DNA of 64,000 nt from Acanthococcus lagerstroemiae (lineage: Eukaryota > Arthropoda > Insecta > Hemiptera > Eriococcidae), in the NCBI GenBank assembly GCA_031841125.1, contig CM063114.1, forward strand, positions 38,771,574 through 38,835,573, in the 5' to 3' direction. This document shows positions 34,609 to 46,279 of this stretch, piece after piece (position 1 is the stretch's first letter; every line of letters starts with the position of its first letter). The position numbers were made by a program, and so were the translations under genes. Under the pieces are notes generated by a model, which ran no database searches, was not told the DNA's origin, and saw only the letters and a list, made by a program, of their open reading frames with translations.

Positions 34609-37600
34609 TCAAGCCAAACTAAATTTTCGTCGAATGGAAGACACTTCATTTTTCACTTCGCATTCATAAGTACCCGAATGTAAATCTCTTTTGAATGAAT
34701 GGACGGTTAAAATTTGTTTGCTTGGGTTATTCAGTGTCACGTTTGGCAAAGTCCAACCATTGACAGGCCACGTAAAATCTTTCTTCCTCCATGTTACCTA
34801 GTAGAAATTAAAATCAATTGATCGTTGATTATTGACATCTTGAAGACAGAAATGCCATATCTATAGTGGAACATACGTACCGTTGGAGCCGGACTGCCAT
34901 TAGTCCTGCAGTCTAGAGTTACATTTTTATTATTTTGAACAGTAAATACTGATTCTACAGCGTCTATGAATGAGAGCGGAACTAATACTTGCAAGTAAAA
35001 ATTATGCACCGAACTCTCATTAGTATTTGTAGATATGCAAGTGTAATTTCCCAAATCTGCGGTGTCAACATCTATTATTTTTAGTTTTTTCCCGTTCTTT
35101 GCTAAAATTAATCGGGGTTCATCTGATCTGTCATTGGACTTCATGTCTAATGGTAAACCATTCTTGAAAAAAGAAAACCATTCCGAATGTATTAAACAAG
35201 TGATGAGTTTATATTTTGTAATTTGTAAGTATATATGGTGTGAATAGCGGGAAGGCGTATACATAGACCAAAAATGTATATTGTATGATCGTATACATAA
35301 ACAGATATTTTGTAAAAAGTTTTTAGTTACCTTCAACCACTGAATAGAATTACTTCCATTAGCTGGGCAGTAAAACAACGCTCCTTCTCCTATTTCACTC
35401 TTTACCAATGTCGTATTTGCATCTAAATGATATGCATCATCTATAAAACATGATGATAAATTTTTAATGAAATATCTATGAAATGTATGAATTTGTATCC
35501 CATAATGAGATGATTTTATACGAATCAATATTCTGGATTCATTTTCATCATTTCCAATCATTTTCAAGATTTTATAACCCATTAACAAAACTTTTGGTTC
35601 ATATTTTACTTAACAAAGTATGGCACCTCGGAGTAATATAGCGCTCATCTCTACATCTATACTCGAGACTACTCTAGTTGTAAGCACTTCACAGGAGTGT
35701 TAAATATGTGTCCTGATAGAGTAAATCTTCTACGGGTGGGCGTTACTGTCTTCCTGGGCGCTATTACCCCGAGTTACCTTAAGAATCGATTTTAGAACGT
35801 GAGATAAAGTATGAAGTTCATTGTGAAACAAACAATTTTACCTGCCCTCACAGTTATTTCATAATGTCGGAAGTCTTCTCCAGCTTCGTTCTTAGCAATA
35901 CATGAATAGAACCCCGACTGATTTGTTAGAGCATTCAATAACAAGAACGTATTGTCAGGCAGTACTACTAAATTACCTGAAAATAAATCAGTATAGTAAA
36001 TTAATTAACTTTACAAGCGATAAAACAAGGATTACAATCCGTCACACAATATGACATTACCATTATATTGTGCACCCTGTATTGCAGTAGAATAATTCAA
36101 GATCCAACTTATTTTAGGTTCTGGGTATCCCTTTGCAGAACATGGTATGGCATAATCGTCATTCCATTTTAGTTGGATTCGAGAAGGTAAAGTTTGATGT
36201 ATGGAAGGTGGGTCTGAAGAAAATTTGTTAATAATAGCTAATTATAGAAAAACTAGGTTCTCTTACCCGCGAATAAGTACCTAATCATATATCTACTTTA
36301 TAAATTGATTTTGTGACTGTGTAGGTATAGATCATCGAAAAAAGGTTTTGGGAGAAGAAAATACAGCATCAAGTTCTTATAGGCCTCTTTTCCGGGGCAT
36401 TGTAAAGATTGCTGTCACAAAATCAATTTGAATGGCATATTATATGTTTTGTTAAAATCTTGAATTGAACTTCGATCTTATAGTACCAACGACACGAATT
36501 TTTGTGGACTTTGATTTGGTGACACCTTCTCGAATCACAGCGCATGTGTAATTTCCAGCATTAGCGAGTGAAAGTCTTGGGAATTGTATAGTTATTTCTC
36601 CACTTTGACTGAAATACAGGTATAAAAAGAAGTAGTCATAGAAAAGTGTGAATACAAGCACACATTTTTTTTTTTTTGAAAAAAAAAAAGTGTGAATGTG
36701 TCACACTTTTCTGATTACTTCTCCTCTCTTTTCACACTAATAACGCTTTTTCAACGCGCTCAATGAACTTCAACGAACTCAAAATCGATTCAAGAACCAA
36801 TTTTCAACACACTCAATGAACGTTCAACAAACTCAAAATCGATTTAAGAATCAATAATCAGCACTTAGCAGCTTCGGAGTACTGTAGGTGCGACGCAGCT
36901 GCTTGTAAAAATTCTGGCTCACATTCAAGTTTATTACTATTCAACCAAAATTCCAGCATCCCATTCTTTACGGTTTCAAGTCCGTAAATCCTGACTCACT
37001 TTTTTTTTTTTTTTTTTTTTTTTGGTATGTTTACCGAGCTTCAACGGGTGCTCAATGACTATTTCAACAATTAAATCAGAACAAGAACCGATAAAATAAA
37101 TACGTTTCTAAGATCTTCTTGTTTGAGACATTTGAATTTATTAGCTTTTATATTCTTCACATTGATACAACATTTCTTTGAGATAATAAAACTTAGTAAT
37201 TGAATATAAGTTCCACCACGCAAAGGATTATTTTGATCAGAATGAATATCAACTTTAATAACTCTATCAAATCTATATCTTGTATTTTTAGCATTACTAT
37301 CAAAATTTCTTAGTACTTCATTTTTTGTGGATGTTAGGGCACTTAATTGCACTGGAATGAACTATAATATTTCTTGTTGATCGAAAATATTTTCTATGAG
37401 TATTAACTTGTTCACCAAATAAATTTACTTTAATATAATCTATAACAGCCACCAATTAGAAGCTTATACTATTCTACGTTTTCAATTCTCTTTTAGCAAT
37501 TTCAGAAATCTTATTAAATCATACTTTGCAGAATCACAGTATATTTCATAATCATGAATCATATTTCTCCAATTTCTAGAAGTACCTTCTCTTACTTCAA

Positions 37601-40600
37601 TATCCCTATCTCGTCTTGGAGGTAATTGTTCTGGTTTCTCAGTGCTGAAAATACTAGGATCAAATTTAAATTGATGGTGATCTGGTTTATCTGTACTAAA
37701 AATGCTATCATTAAACTTGAATATCTGATCAAATTTTGGTGCCTTTTCTGATAAGTGTTGAGTAACAATTTTTGCTAGATCATATTTCTTCATTCTTGAA
37801 CACCCTGCTATATTTTTATTTTTGAGATAACCATATAATTGTTCTCTAGTAAATTGATTTTGAAGCTTTGTAATTAAATCCATTCTTACAATGGTTAATA
37901 GCAAGCTATTATTTATAGAGAAAAAATGTAAAAAGAATTTTTTTAAATTAAAACTTAGTTGACTCACATTATTTTATAATATTTAAATTTCATTTTTTTT
38001 TTTAAAATATAAATACTTGTTAAATTGAGTTGATCTGTGATAGTTAAACTTTCTAAAATGGTAAATAATATAATTGATCTTGGAGTGAAGTGATTGAAAA
38101 ATTTTGGATTAGATTATGAAGATCACAATAAGGTTCTTTTTGGTGTTGATTATAATGATAATGGTGATCCAAATCAAGTTATACCTAGATATTGGTAATT
38201 ATGATGATCCTAATAAGTCCGAGTATGAATCTGATTATACTTCTGAACTTGATGAGGAAGAACCTGATGAGGAAATTCAAGAAAATGTAAGGGATGAGGT
38301 GAATAATGACTTCTTGTCTCACCCAATAAGCTCACTAAATGATAATGTTGAATAAAGCTTGTCTTTAAAATGTTTCTAATCAATAAATAGTAGCATAAAA
38401 ATATTATCAACAATAAATATGAACTTATATAAAGATAGTTTGGAAAAAAATAAATTGTAGATGAACACTTAAAAAGAAATGATAAGAACTTGAGTTACTT
38501 AAATATAATGATAATAATTTAAAAGAATTTATTGAAAAATGTTTTGAATTTAAAAATGATCAAAAATAATTAGTTGAAAAAATAAATGATTTTAGAGAAG
38601 AGTTTATAAAATTAGGAGTGCCTCCTAGATTAGTCTTATAATTACCATAAAGTTCAAGTACTATGAGATAATTTTATTAAAATTTTTTTTTTAAATCTGA
38701 ATATAAAGGGAATTATTGAAAAATAATCATAAAAAATAATAAGTATATATCTATTCAGTATAATATAAAGATTAAATTTATAAACAATGGAGAACATTCA
38801 AAAAATTAATTTTGGTGGTAGTATCTATAGAGAAATTATAAGACTAGCCAGAAATAATTTTAATTAATTATATCAACTTTATAATTTTCAAACTGAATCT
38901 AATCTTGGATATGAGCTGATAATGCTAACTCAGAAAAGCTGATGAGGGAATAGAAAATGAATAAATATTAATTTTTTACATAATTTATTTCAACATCAGA
39001 TTCAAAATTATTATGAGGAATATTTAGATATACCTAGTCATAGATTTTATCCTTTCCATTATCATTTTACTTAGAAAAATATGTATTCAACTTTTAAATA
39101 AAATTGTAATTCTTTTTTCTCATATAAATAAAAATGTCTGATTCTAAATGGAACCTAGAAAATATGTATGATAGCAGTAATGTGAAAGCTTATTCTGTTG
39201 ATGAAGAATTATTGTCCAAAGAGAGTGAGATCAAGACAAATTTTTATACCACTATAGATGATTTATTGTATTCAATCATGCATAATTATCAATTCAATTA
39301 TACAACGGAAAAACTTTATGAGATTGTAATAAAACTTGAATAGGTATATAAAAAAAAAGTTGAAGAAACTGAGTTTAGAACTAATCCACTTCATAACAGT
39401 AATATAATTAAAATTGATGCTCTTTCATGTACTATATACAGACCAAACAACAGTTCGGTACATAAGACTAATCTAAGACTAATGTATATATGAGAGAGAA
39501 GAAAATACTGATTCGACGTATTTCATGTACTGTTTATGGACAAATAAACACCAGTTCGGTACATATAAGACTAATGTGTATGAGAAAGAAAAAAAAAACT
39601 GATTGACGTAATCCAAACCCAACGTATTTCACGTATTATTTATGGACCAAATACCAGTTTGGTACATAAGACTAATGTGTATGAGAGAGAAGCTATAAGT
39701 ATACTGTGTGCACGTCTTTGTCAAAGTTATTGCTTACGTCGCTAGTCGCTACACAAAGTTCGTTGAGCACACATAGAGAATTAGTGCAAATTATCAGATT
39801 TTGTGCTTGAAAATGGGAAAAAATTACTCGTCGACCACCGCAAAAAAAAAAAAAATGTGAGCTTGGAAAAATTACGGATTTATTACCGTATCGAGTTCAT
39901 CGGATTTGTAAGCGTATTTATTTTATCGGTTCTTGCTCTGATTTAATTGTTGAAATAGTCAGTAAGCACCCGTTGAAGCTAGATGAACATACCGAAAAAG
40001 GTGAGTTTAGATCTACGGTTTTGAAACCGTAAAGAATGTGATGCTGGAATTTTGGTTGAGTAGTGGTAAACTAAATATGATACAGGTTTTTCGGTTGAAG
40101 AGTAGTAAAATTAAATATGAGCCAGAATTTTTACAAGCATAGCTGCCAAGTGCTGATTATTGATTCTTAAATCGGTTTTAAGTTTGTTGAAAGTTCATTG
40201 AGTGTATTGAAGATTGGTTCTGGAATCGATTTTGAGTTTGTTGAAGTTCACTGAGCGCGTTGAAAAAGCGTTTATTAGAGTGAAAAGAGAGAAGTAGTCA
40301 GAAAAGTGTGACACATTCACACTTTTCTATGACTACTTAAAGACATATGAGTATGATATCACAGAGCACCTACATATTAGATATCATTTCTAAAGAGTCC
40401 TGTCTGCTAAAATGTACCTCATACTTGTGATAAGGAAATGTACTCACAAATCTCAAATTCATTCTTACTTGAAACGTGTTGAAGGCAGGTCTTTCAATAA
40501 AACACCATCTTTCAGCCAGTGCATTTGAAATGGTTGCGCAGATTCAACTTTACAATTCAATGAGTAGTTTGTATTTAATAATAACGTCTGATTTCCCGGC

Positions 40601-43600
40601 ACGCTGATTATTAAGGCTGTGTGAAGTAACACAAATAGATTTCAACAGGTATTTTCAGCATTTAATTTAAATATCTAACAAACAGTTGTAGTGTAGGTAT
40701 TAGGTGTAACCGATTCTTCTGTCATTATAAAAGTGGTTCATATACCTAATTAAATCTAAGCAAGAAACATGTCAAAATAAGACATTTTTACCTGAAGGAT
40801 CAGTATGAACTGCTGAAGGCGTTATTCTTCTGAAAAATGTACCATTTACAGAAATCCCATTTACCTAGGCACAAATATAAATTCATAATTTACAGCTACA
40901 ATTGTTCATAATATTATCATGTTTCTGATTAAGCTCATATAGGGCTGTGTTGATTTTACTTGTAAATGGAAATTCGTGTCATTCGGCACGAATGAGCCAT
41001 AATATACACCCGCTGTGGTCGTAGTCAACAGTAATGGAACTGTGTTGATCACACTACCATTCAGGGAAATTAGATCGCATGTTGTGAGATTCACAATTTG
41101 AGATAAGTCATTTGGCATTACAAGAATATAATTCTTAACACCTAAACACAAACATAATGTCAATTTACGGTAAAAATATAACAGCGAGTTAATGCGATGC
41201 GAATATAAGATATTATATCAGCTATGACTTTTTCTTCCTAGAAGTAGACAGAAAAAACAAAAAAATCAAAATTTTGCCGAGAAAATAATATAGGTATGAG
41301 ATTATTGCTGTCAAATTCTAATCTACTCATGGAAATTTTTATTTCTTAAGCACATACAGTGAAAAACGGGAAATACAACACTATTCAAGACGTACATATA
41401 TAGGTGTGTGGTGGGACGTATGGCGATCCACGCATCCCAAAGTGGCCTCTATGACGCCGCACCCCCGGTACTAGAAACTACACTTTCGAATATCGCATCA
41501 GTAGCCCGGGGGAACGCTTTGAGGCCGGGCCCGAGCCCCCATTTCTCCGTGCCGCAACGGTGCGCGCGTCCTGCCATGGCCACCATGGAGTTCCCGACTG
41601 ACCGAGATCGTGCTCCCTGAGCACTCGCCTGGAATTCAGGTCCCACAGCCGGACGCGCTGCCTCTTCACTCTCCGCTCCAGCCCTTGCCTACGGGTGAGC
41701 TCTCGACCACTCTGTCTCCATCTTCTTCCTCATGATGGGTGAAACGAAGGCCAACACCCGGTTCCATCCGATTTGGCTCCTCAGCATCTTCAAGACCAAA
41801 GTATCCGGTGCAAGACGGCCGATCACGCCGTCGTCGTCCTCCTCCTCTTTTCCAGGATCGATTAGTACCGCCCCATGCCACTTTAGCTCCCAGGCCTCGC
41901 ACTCGAATGGGTGTGCCATGGTGTGTCCTCCGCTCCTCGTCCGCAGTGTGTGCACTCAGCACTCGAGGTTATCACCATCCGATGCAGGTACATGCCGAAA
42001 CACCCATGACCGCTTAAGACCTGGGTCAGGTGGCCTACCCGTCCACAGGTCATGTCATGAATCAGCCCTCTGGTCCATTCGCCTTTAGAGGAATGGGCGA
42101 GCCTGTCCTTCCATTTCTGGAGTGTGGTCAGCTGAATGCCTCGCTTCGCCCGGCATGCCTCCTGTCGCGTCCTCCCCTTCTTCTGCGCGTTATACACCTC
42201 CGCCATCACGCCGACCTTCAGCTCGATCGGCGGTAAGTGCGCAAGCACGCCTACCGCCTCCGACGAAACGGTGCGGTACGCACTGACGCACCTCATCGCC
42301 ACTTTCCTTTAGACCCTTTCCATCTTCGCTCTTCGGTAGGGTATCCGGATGACGTCCGCGAGACCTGACGACGTTCACGTACAGCTTCCTCTTCTGGTCC
42401 TTGGGTCCGCCCAGGTTCGCCATCAGACGTAACAGCTGCCCGGCCACACGGTCCGCCTTCTCCGCCGCCCTTCAGAAGTGCTCGCGGAACGACAGCTTCC
42501 GTCGGACCACAGCCCCAGATACTCCAGGGCTGGACATGGCGCGATCTCCACTCCTTTCCGCGCGAACGTGGGTTGGTCGTACTTATGGCGCTTCGTAAAC
42601 AGAACAGCTTCCGTCTTCCGCACCGCTAAGCATAAGCCCGCCGACTCGATCCACTCGGTCAGCATCTCCAACGCCCAGTTGACTCTGTGCCTGCTGGAAG
42701 CTCCAGCCGCAGCAGTCCGTTGAAGGCGACGTTCCACAAGGTAGGTCCAAGGACCGACCTCTGAAGAACGCCGCACGTCATCTCCCGCGTGACTAGTCCA
42801 GCCGCCGATTCCATCTCTATTCCTCGTCCCCTGAAGTAACTCCCAATGATTCGGACGAGGTAGCCCGGTACCCGCGCCGACTCCAACGCCTCCATAATAC
42901 GCGTGTACGCGGAGCATTGTGCTATCGCGGGCCGCTACCACCGTCCTGATGACATCCTCAGCTGCGGCCTTGGCGCTCCCTTCTACGGCCTCGTGCTCTC
43001 CCTTTCCCCAGGTGAGAGCAAGGAAGCTCGCCTCCAACCGGTCGGCGTCTAGCTTCCTGATTGCCCATCTTCCCGGCTTCTTCAGAGCAGTGACCTCGGT
43101 ATTACCCCTGTCCAGCTCGAGGGCAATATACCGGTGGTCACTCCCGAACTCCTCGTCCAGCACGGACCAGTCCTTGATCCAGCGGACCACTCCAGCTGAC
43201 GCGAACGTGACGTCAATGACGAAACCCCAGCCCTGGTGAAATCTTGTAGGAGTGCCGCCCACGTTCGTCGGAACGAGGTCTAGGCGAGCGGCGAGCTCCC
43301 TCAAGGCGTATCCTCTCGGGTCGGTCCGGCCGGAGTGCACTCCTTGGATTTGGCGTTAAAGTCTCCGGCCACGATCATTCTTGATGTCCTCCTGGCGTTG
43401 CTCTCTTTCAGACAGGCGAGGTAGGTCTCGAACTCTTATAACTGCCTGTTCGGAGAGAAGTATAGCAGCTGTAGACGGTGATATCACCCAATTGTACAGC
43501 TACGTACCCCCCTTCCTCGACCCCGCCCGGAGCTATTGGGCAGTCTGGGCACACTCCGACGACTGCCAGTCCACTGCGGTCTCTGTGCCATCCTCGCGCC

Positions 43601-46279
43601 TCGTCTATCCTGTACGGCGCGCTGGCTATCACCAGGTCAACCCGTCTCTCTCCCACCGTGTTCCGCAAAAGATCTAGGGCTACTGCACAATGGTTCAGGT
43701 TGACCCGCAGGAAGTTGAGCGGCCTGGTCAGCGGCGTTGATTTGGCCGCCGCCAATGGCGGCCTCCGTCTTCTCCTCTTCGGGCGCTCACGTCCTGGCAT
43801 CCTCCGCCGCCCAAGACGAGTACATATATAGGTAAGGCCTAGGAAGTAAGTGGCTATAATACGAATTTACTGAGGGGATGAAAAGGAAAAGGAACAACCA
43901 GGTACAAAAAGGGGGTAAGTAGAAGTACACGTGCAAATAATAACTACCAACGCTGCTATTCAAGTTATCCCAAACACTGGGTACCTATAGGTACAGCGTT
44001 GTAAATATGGAAGGAGGTAGGTGTACCCATTACCCAGCTATCCAAGTGCTTTCAACACTCCAACTGTGTTGCAAAAACTATAAAATAGCCGTCTCATCTC
44101 ATATGTGCCTAAAATCCATATAGTTAGTCTACATTTGATTAATTCGTAGTAACTGGTAATATCTATATATCTGGTGCAGGTACCCTACCTTTGAATGGCT
44201 GCCTGTTAGTATCATTCAGATATGGCGTATATTCTATCGAAAATCCATAAACAAAACTCACGTAGCTGGTCCCTGTCACACGTATTGAATACGAAAATGT
44301 AGAACGTACGCTGATCCCCCATATTCCAGGATGAGGATTCTGAAAGAAACGAATAATGAATTTGAGAAAATCTAAAACCGTTTGCGCTAAGGTAAATGAA
44401 AGGAAAGAAAGGGTACCCGTCAACTGGGGTATCTTGGAACAGCCGTGTAACTTAGGACACATGAACAGGCTTACATAGTATCCATAAATTTCGACTGGCC
44501 ATTGCTCATGCTCATAGATGACCGGAGAGGTTCAGAAATTAGCTTAAGTGGGCAGGTAAGGTGGCTCCTACGCATGTCTGCTGGTGTGTTCTAAGTTACC
44601 CGGCTGTTCCAAGATACCCCGTTCGACGGTATGTAGAAGGCTTTTATGCTTCGTCTCTCATTATAAGAAATTATAAGAAATTACCATTTTCCAATGAAAG
44701 AGTTTGTTTTACATCAGATTAAATAATGCTCTAATATGTACATCTGCTCAAATGTTACCTTATCTTTAGCACAGAGCAATTCAAATTCTATTGTGAGTGA
44801 CACCACCTATCTACATGTGTATTACGCACAATTTTAACTACTCACCATAATACTGATTATTTTGACTGAATTTAAATTCAGCAGTGTGCGTGCTTTAGAG
44901 GTTTCATCAATTCGTTTGCCAAAAGAATCTGTAATACGTATCGCGGTATTCTTTCCACTGATGGAAACCATAAGCTTAGTTAGAGTTTCATCAATCGGTA
45001 TTGGAAACGTTTTCGGAGAATTGCCGGTTCCCTTCGGTGAGTCTACAGCAAACAAATTTACTCCGTGAGAATTTACAGATGATCTTACGAAGTCCAGAAC
45101 CTGCAATAACAACCGTATTCATTTTTGTACTACATCACTGCATGTTGCAATAGGGTTTTACGTTCAACAACAGTCTTCCACCAATAGGTACTCACATGAT
45201 GAACATCTGCTTTTAATAAATTAAATATCTGTCCAGTGCTAATCGATGCTATTTGTTGATATTCGGGTGCATACGTATCTTCGCAAGTTCCAGTTAAAAG
45301 AAATATAATCTATATTAAAAATAGAGACACATATAGGTATACTCGCATAGGTACTAATAAGTGGACTTAGTTATAGGTCATAATGACAAAATGAAATAAA
45401 TCTGGAGGTCTATACCTGACTTTGTTTTTCACGAATCAATGTAATCACATCCGGTAATAGGTATTTATCTTTAGGATTCGCATCAGTAAAGACAAGAATA
45501 TATGATTTTGGTGAGCTTATTTCCAGACCTTCCTTTATACCTCTTAACGACATTTCAGGGCAATCACCTCCGCCATCGACTTTCAAATTTTGTATCATGG
45601 TTCTGAATTCCGTCATATTTGTTGTCGCTATGTGCGGACCAACCTCTAGTCATTAACAAGAAAGCATTAGTAATTATCGTTACTTTTATGCCCCAAAATA
45701 TTTTAATAGATAAAAAGAAAGTGAACAACATTTAATGTTTGCCCCTCTTGACCGGTATACTTATTTAAATTGAAAATACATCTGTAAATGAATTTTATAT
45801 AATTTTTAATACGTAATTACGGTGGCAGGTACCTATTTGATAAGTACCTATAATTATTATTATTAATAGTTACATTACCTGGATCATTGAAAGGAACGAA
45901 AACATATTTGCCGATTACTCTTTCTTTATGTTCGGCAAAGGTATCCAAAATTTTGGATGCTCCCTTTTTCACTTGATCTAGTTCTTCAGACATCGAACCA
46001 GTAACATCGAATACAAACACCAAACTAGATAATTCTGCAAATTTACAATCAGTAGAGCTCTGTTTATAAGCTATATATATACCTACCTATTTTTTAACGT
46101 ACTATAATGATATGGATGTCTAGATACATGTTCGATACTTGAGTATCTAGTGCTTAATAAAAACCAAAAAACTAACCCTCAGAGCTGAAACCTGTTAGTT
46201 TCGGCGTCACATCACTGCTAATCTCTTTTGTTACAGCAAAGAACGTAACCAGAGGCAAGTAAAATTGCAACAATAACAT
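34609..46279 (-). CDS. Hemicentin-like secreted protein: VWA plus four Ig domains, 15 exons
   Basis: Hemicentins are extracellular matrix proteins of cell anchoring and basement-membrane linkage. Exons: 46177-46279 (signal peptide MLLLQFYLPLVTFFAV), 45879-46034, 45416-45645, 45196-45309, 44846-45100, 44189-44339, 40960-41141, 40792-40864, 40469-40616, 36487-36608, 36061-36213, 35842-35976, 35331-35440, 34881-35162, 34609-34797. All phases fit, giving 800 residues. The VWA domain has the MIDAS-type FVFDVTGSMSEELDQV, then GGGDCPEMSLRGIKEGLEIS and VFTDANPKDKYLL. A hemicentin linker (FVPNDTNFHLQ, FFRRITPSAV) and four Ig halves-by-exon follow (GNYTCAV, SGFYSCIAKNEAGED, GNYTCIS, GTYECEV). It stops right after the fourth Ig, far shorter than classical hemicentins with their many Ig, EGF and fibulin parts. 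Two introns carry large insertions. Confidence 0.93.
36631..37098 (+). repeat. Left inverted terminal repeat of the virus-like element
   Basis: Pairs with 39911-40337. It has an extra roughly 40 bp poly-T/poly-A containing insert near 36654-36695 and a long T run at 37001-37022 where the right arm has an A run (39843-39854). The inner boundary is marked by ATAAAATAAATACG. Confidence 0.85.
37071..37352 (-). pseudogene. Fragment resembling Polinton-type polymerase-B N-terminal region
   Basis: A 93-codon minus-strand frame that contains RFDRVIKVDIHSDQN, NPLRGGTYIQL and ISKKCCINVKN, a pattern found in the region before the polymerase domain in large insect virus-like transposons. It then runs into the left inverted repeat and stops. 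Further coding-like sequence upstream (about 37355-37460) is in another frame. No polymerase motifs (exonuclease or YxDTD) are present, so it cannot be a working enzyme. Recognition is by pattern memory only. Confidence 0.5.
37482..37967 (-). CDS. Small SAP-domain-like protein of the virus-like element
   Basis: A 161-codon frame; the likely start is MDLITKLQNQFTREQL at 37883 because the preceding 28 codons are hydrophobic and not conserved in character. Residues 10-45 from that start (LYGYLKNKNIAGCSRMKKYDLAKIV) have the two-helix spacing of a SAP / Rho-terminator-like nucleic-acid-binding motif. A short internal duplication follows: FKFNDSIFSTDKP and FKFDPSIFSTEKP. Function in the element is unknown; DNA binding is inferred. 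Confidence 0.55.
   Translation of the reverse strand: MSQLSFNLKKFFLHFFSINNSLLLTIVRMDLITKLQNQFTREQLYGYLKNKNIAGCSRMKKYDLAKIVTQHLSEKAPKFDQIFKFNDSIFSTDKPDHHQFKFDPSIFSTEKPEQLPPRRDRDIEVREGTSRNWRNMIHDYEIYCDSAKYDLIRFLKLLKEN
38116..38355 (+). pseudogene. Acidic short frame of the virus-like element
   Basis: A 79-codon plus-strand frame with a strongly acidic middle (SELDEEEPDEEIQEN). The reading just upstream in another frame (FGLDYEDHNKVLFGVDYNDN) looks protein-like too, so the original gene appears frame-broken near 38190. The family is not recognised. Stop codons continue to 39130. Confidence 0.35.
39134..39343 (+). CDS. Short hypothetical frame of the virus-like element
   Basis: A 69-codon frame starting MSDSKWNLENMYDSSNVKAY, with AT-rich codon use like the rest of the element. 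No recognisable domain. It may be intact but tiny, or the head of a truncated gene. Confidence 0.35.
   Translation: MSDSKWNLENMYDSSNVKAYSVDEELLSKESEIKTNFYTTIDDLLYSIMHNYQFNYTTEKLYEIVIKLE
39420..39692. repeat. Three-copy tandem repeat inside the virus-like element
   Basis: Units of about 90-110 bp share ATTTCATGTACT / ATTTCACGTATT, CCAGTTCGGTACATA and AGACTAATGTGTATGAGA (near 39425, 39522 and 39625). They lie between the last frame and the right inverted end. Confidence 0.75.
39911..40337 (-). repeat. Right inverted terminal repeat of the virus-like element
   Basis: Complement of 36631-37098, beginning CGTATTTATTTTATCGG and ending CACACTTTTCTATGACTACT. The last 45 bp form a hairpin on their own. 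Confidence 0.85.
41406..43819 (-). mobile_element. R1-clade non-LTR retrotransposon, truncated and defective
   Basis: GC-rich against an AT-rich host and antisense-readable on the minus strand. The endonuclease start reads LRVNLNHCAVALDLL and RVDLVIASAPYRIDEARGW (about 43400-43730); the mid endonuclease reads RFHQGWGFVIDVTF and EEFGSDHRYIALEL (about 43080-43260). The RT keeps GVLQRSVLGPTLWNVAFNG (about 42720-42780), then the frame jumps to GLCLAVRKTEAVLFTKRH with the catalytic F/YADD block missing. The C-terminal zinc-knuckle-like part is readable to about 41900. A perfect 14 bp duplication GTACATATATAGGT flanks it (41392-41405 and 43820-43833). It sits in the intron between the sixth and seventh exons of the hemicentin-like gene. 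Confidence 0.9.

Larger units (their letters stand above)
36631..40337. mobile_element. Virus-like element with long inverted ends (Polinton/adintovirus-like, decayed)
   Basis: A 3.7 kb AT-rich insertion in the intron between the first Ig half-exons. The inverted ends are 36631-37098 and 39911-40337 (left outermost AGTAGTCATAGAAAAGTGTG; right CACACTTTTCTATGACTACT). Each terminus is also self-palindromic, since AGAAAAGTGTGA and TCACACTTTTCT abut. Inside are short frames on both strands, one with the NPLRGGTYIQL / ISKKCCINVKN pattern I associate with the N-terminal part of polymerase-B proteins of Polinton-type elements, and one with a SAP-like fold. No polymerase catalytic region, integrase or capsid was recognised, so it is a non-autonomous remnant. 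The class assignment is inference. Confidence 0.7.

Noticed and set aside
42919..43831. Plus-strand GC-rich frames across the LINE
   Set aside because: Antisense to the endonuclease and RT frames of the R1-type element; high GC makes shadow frames long.
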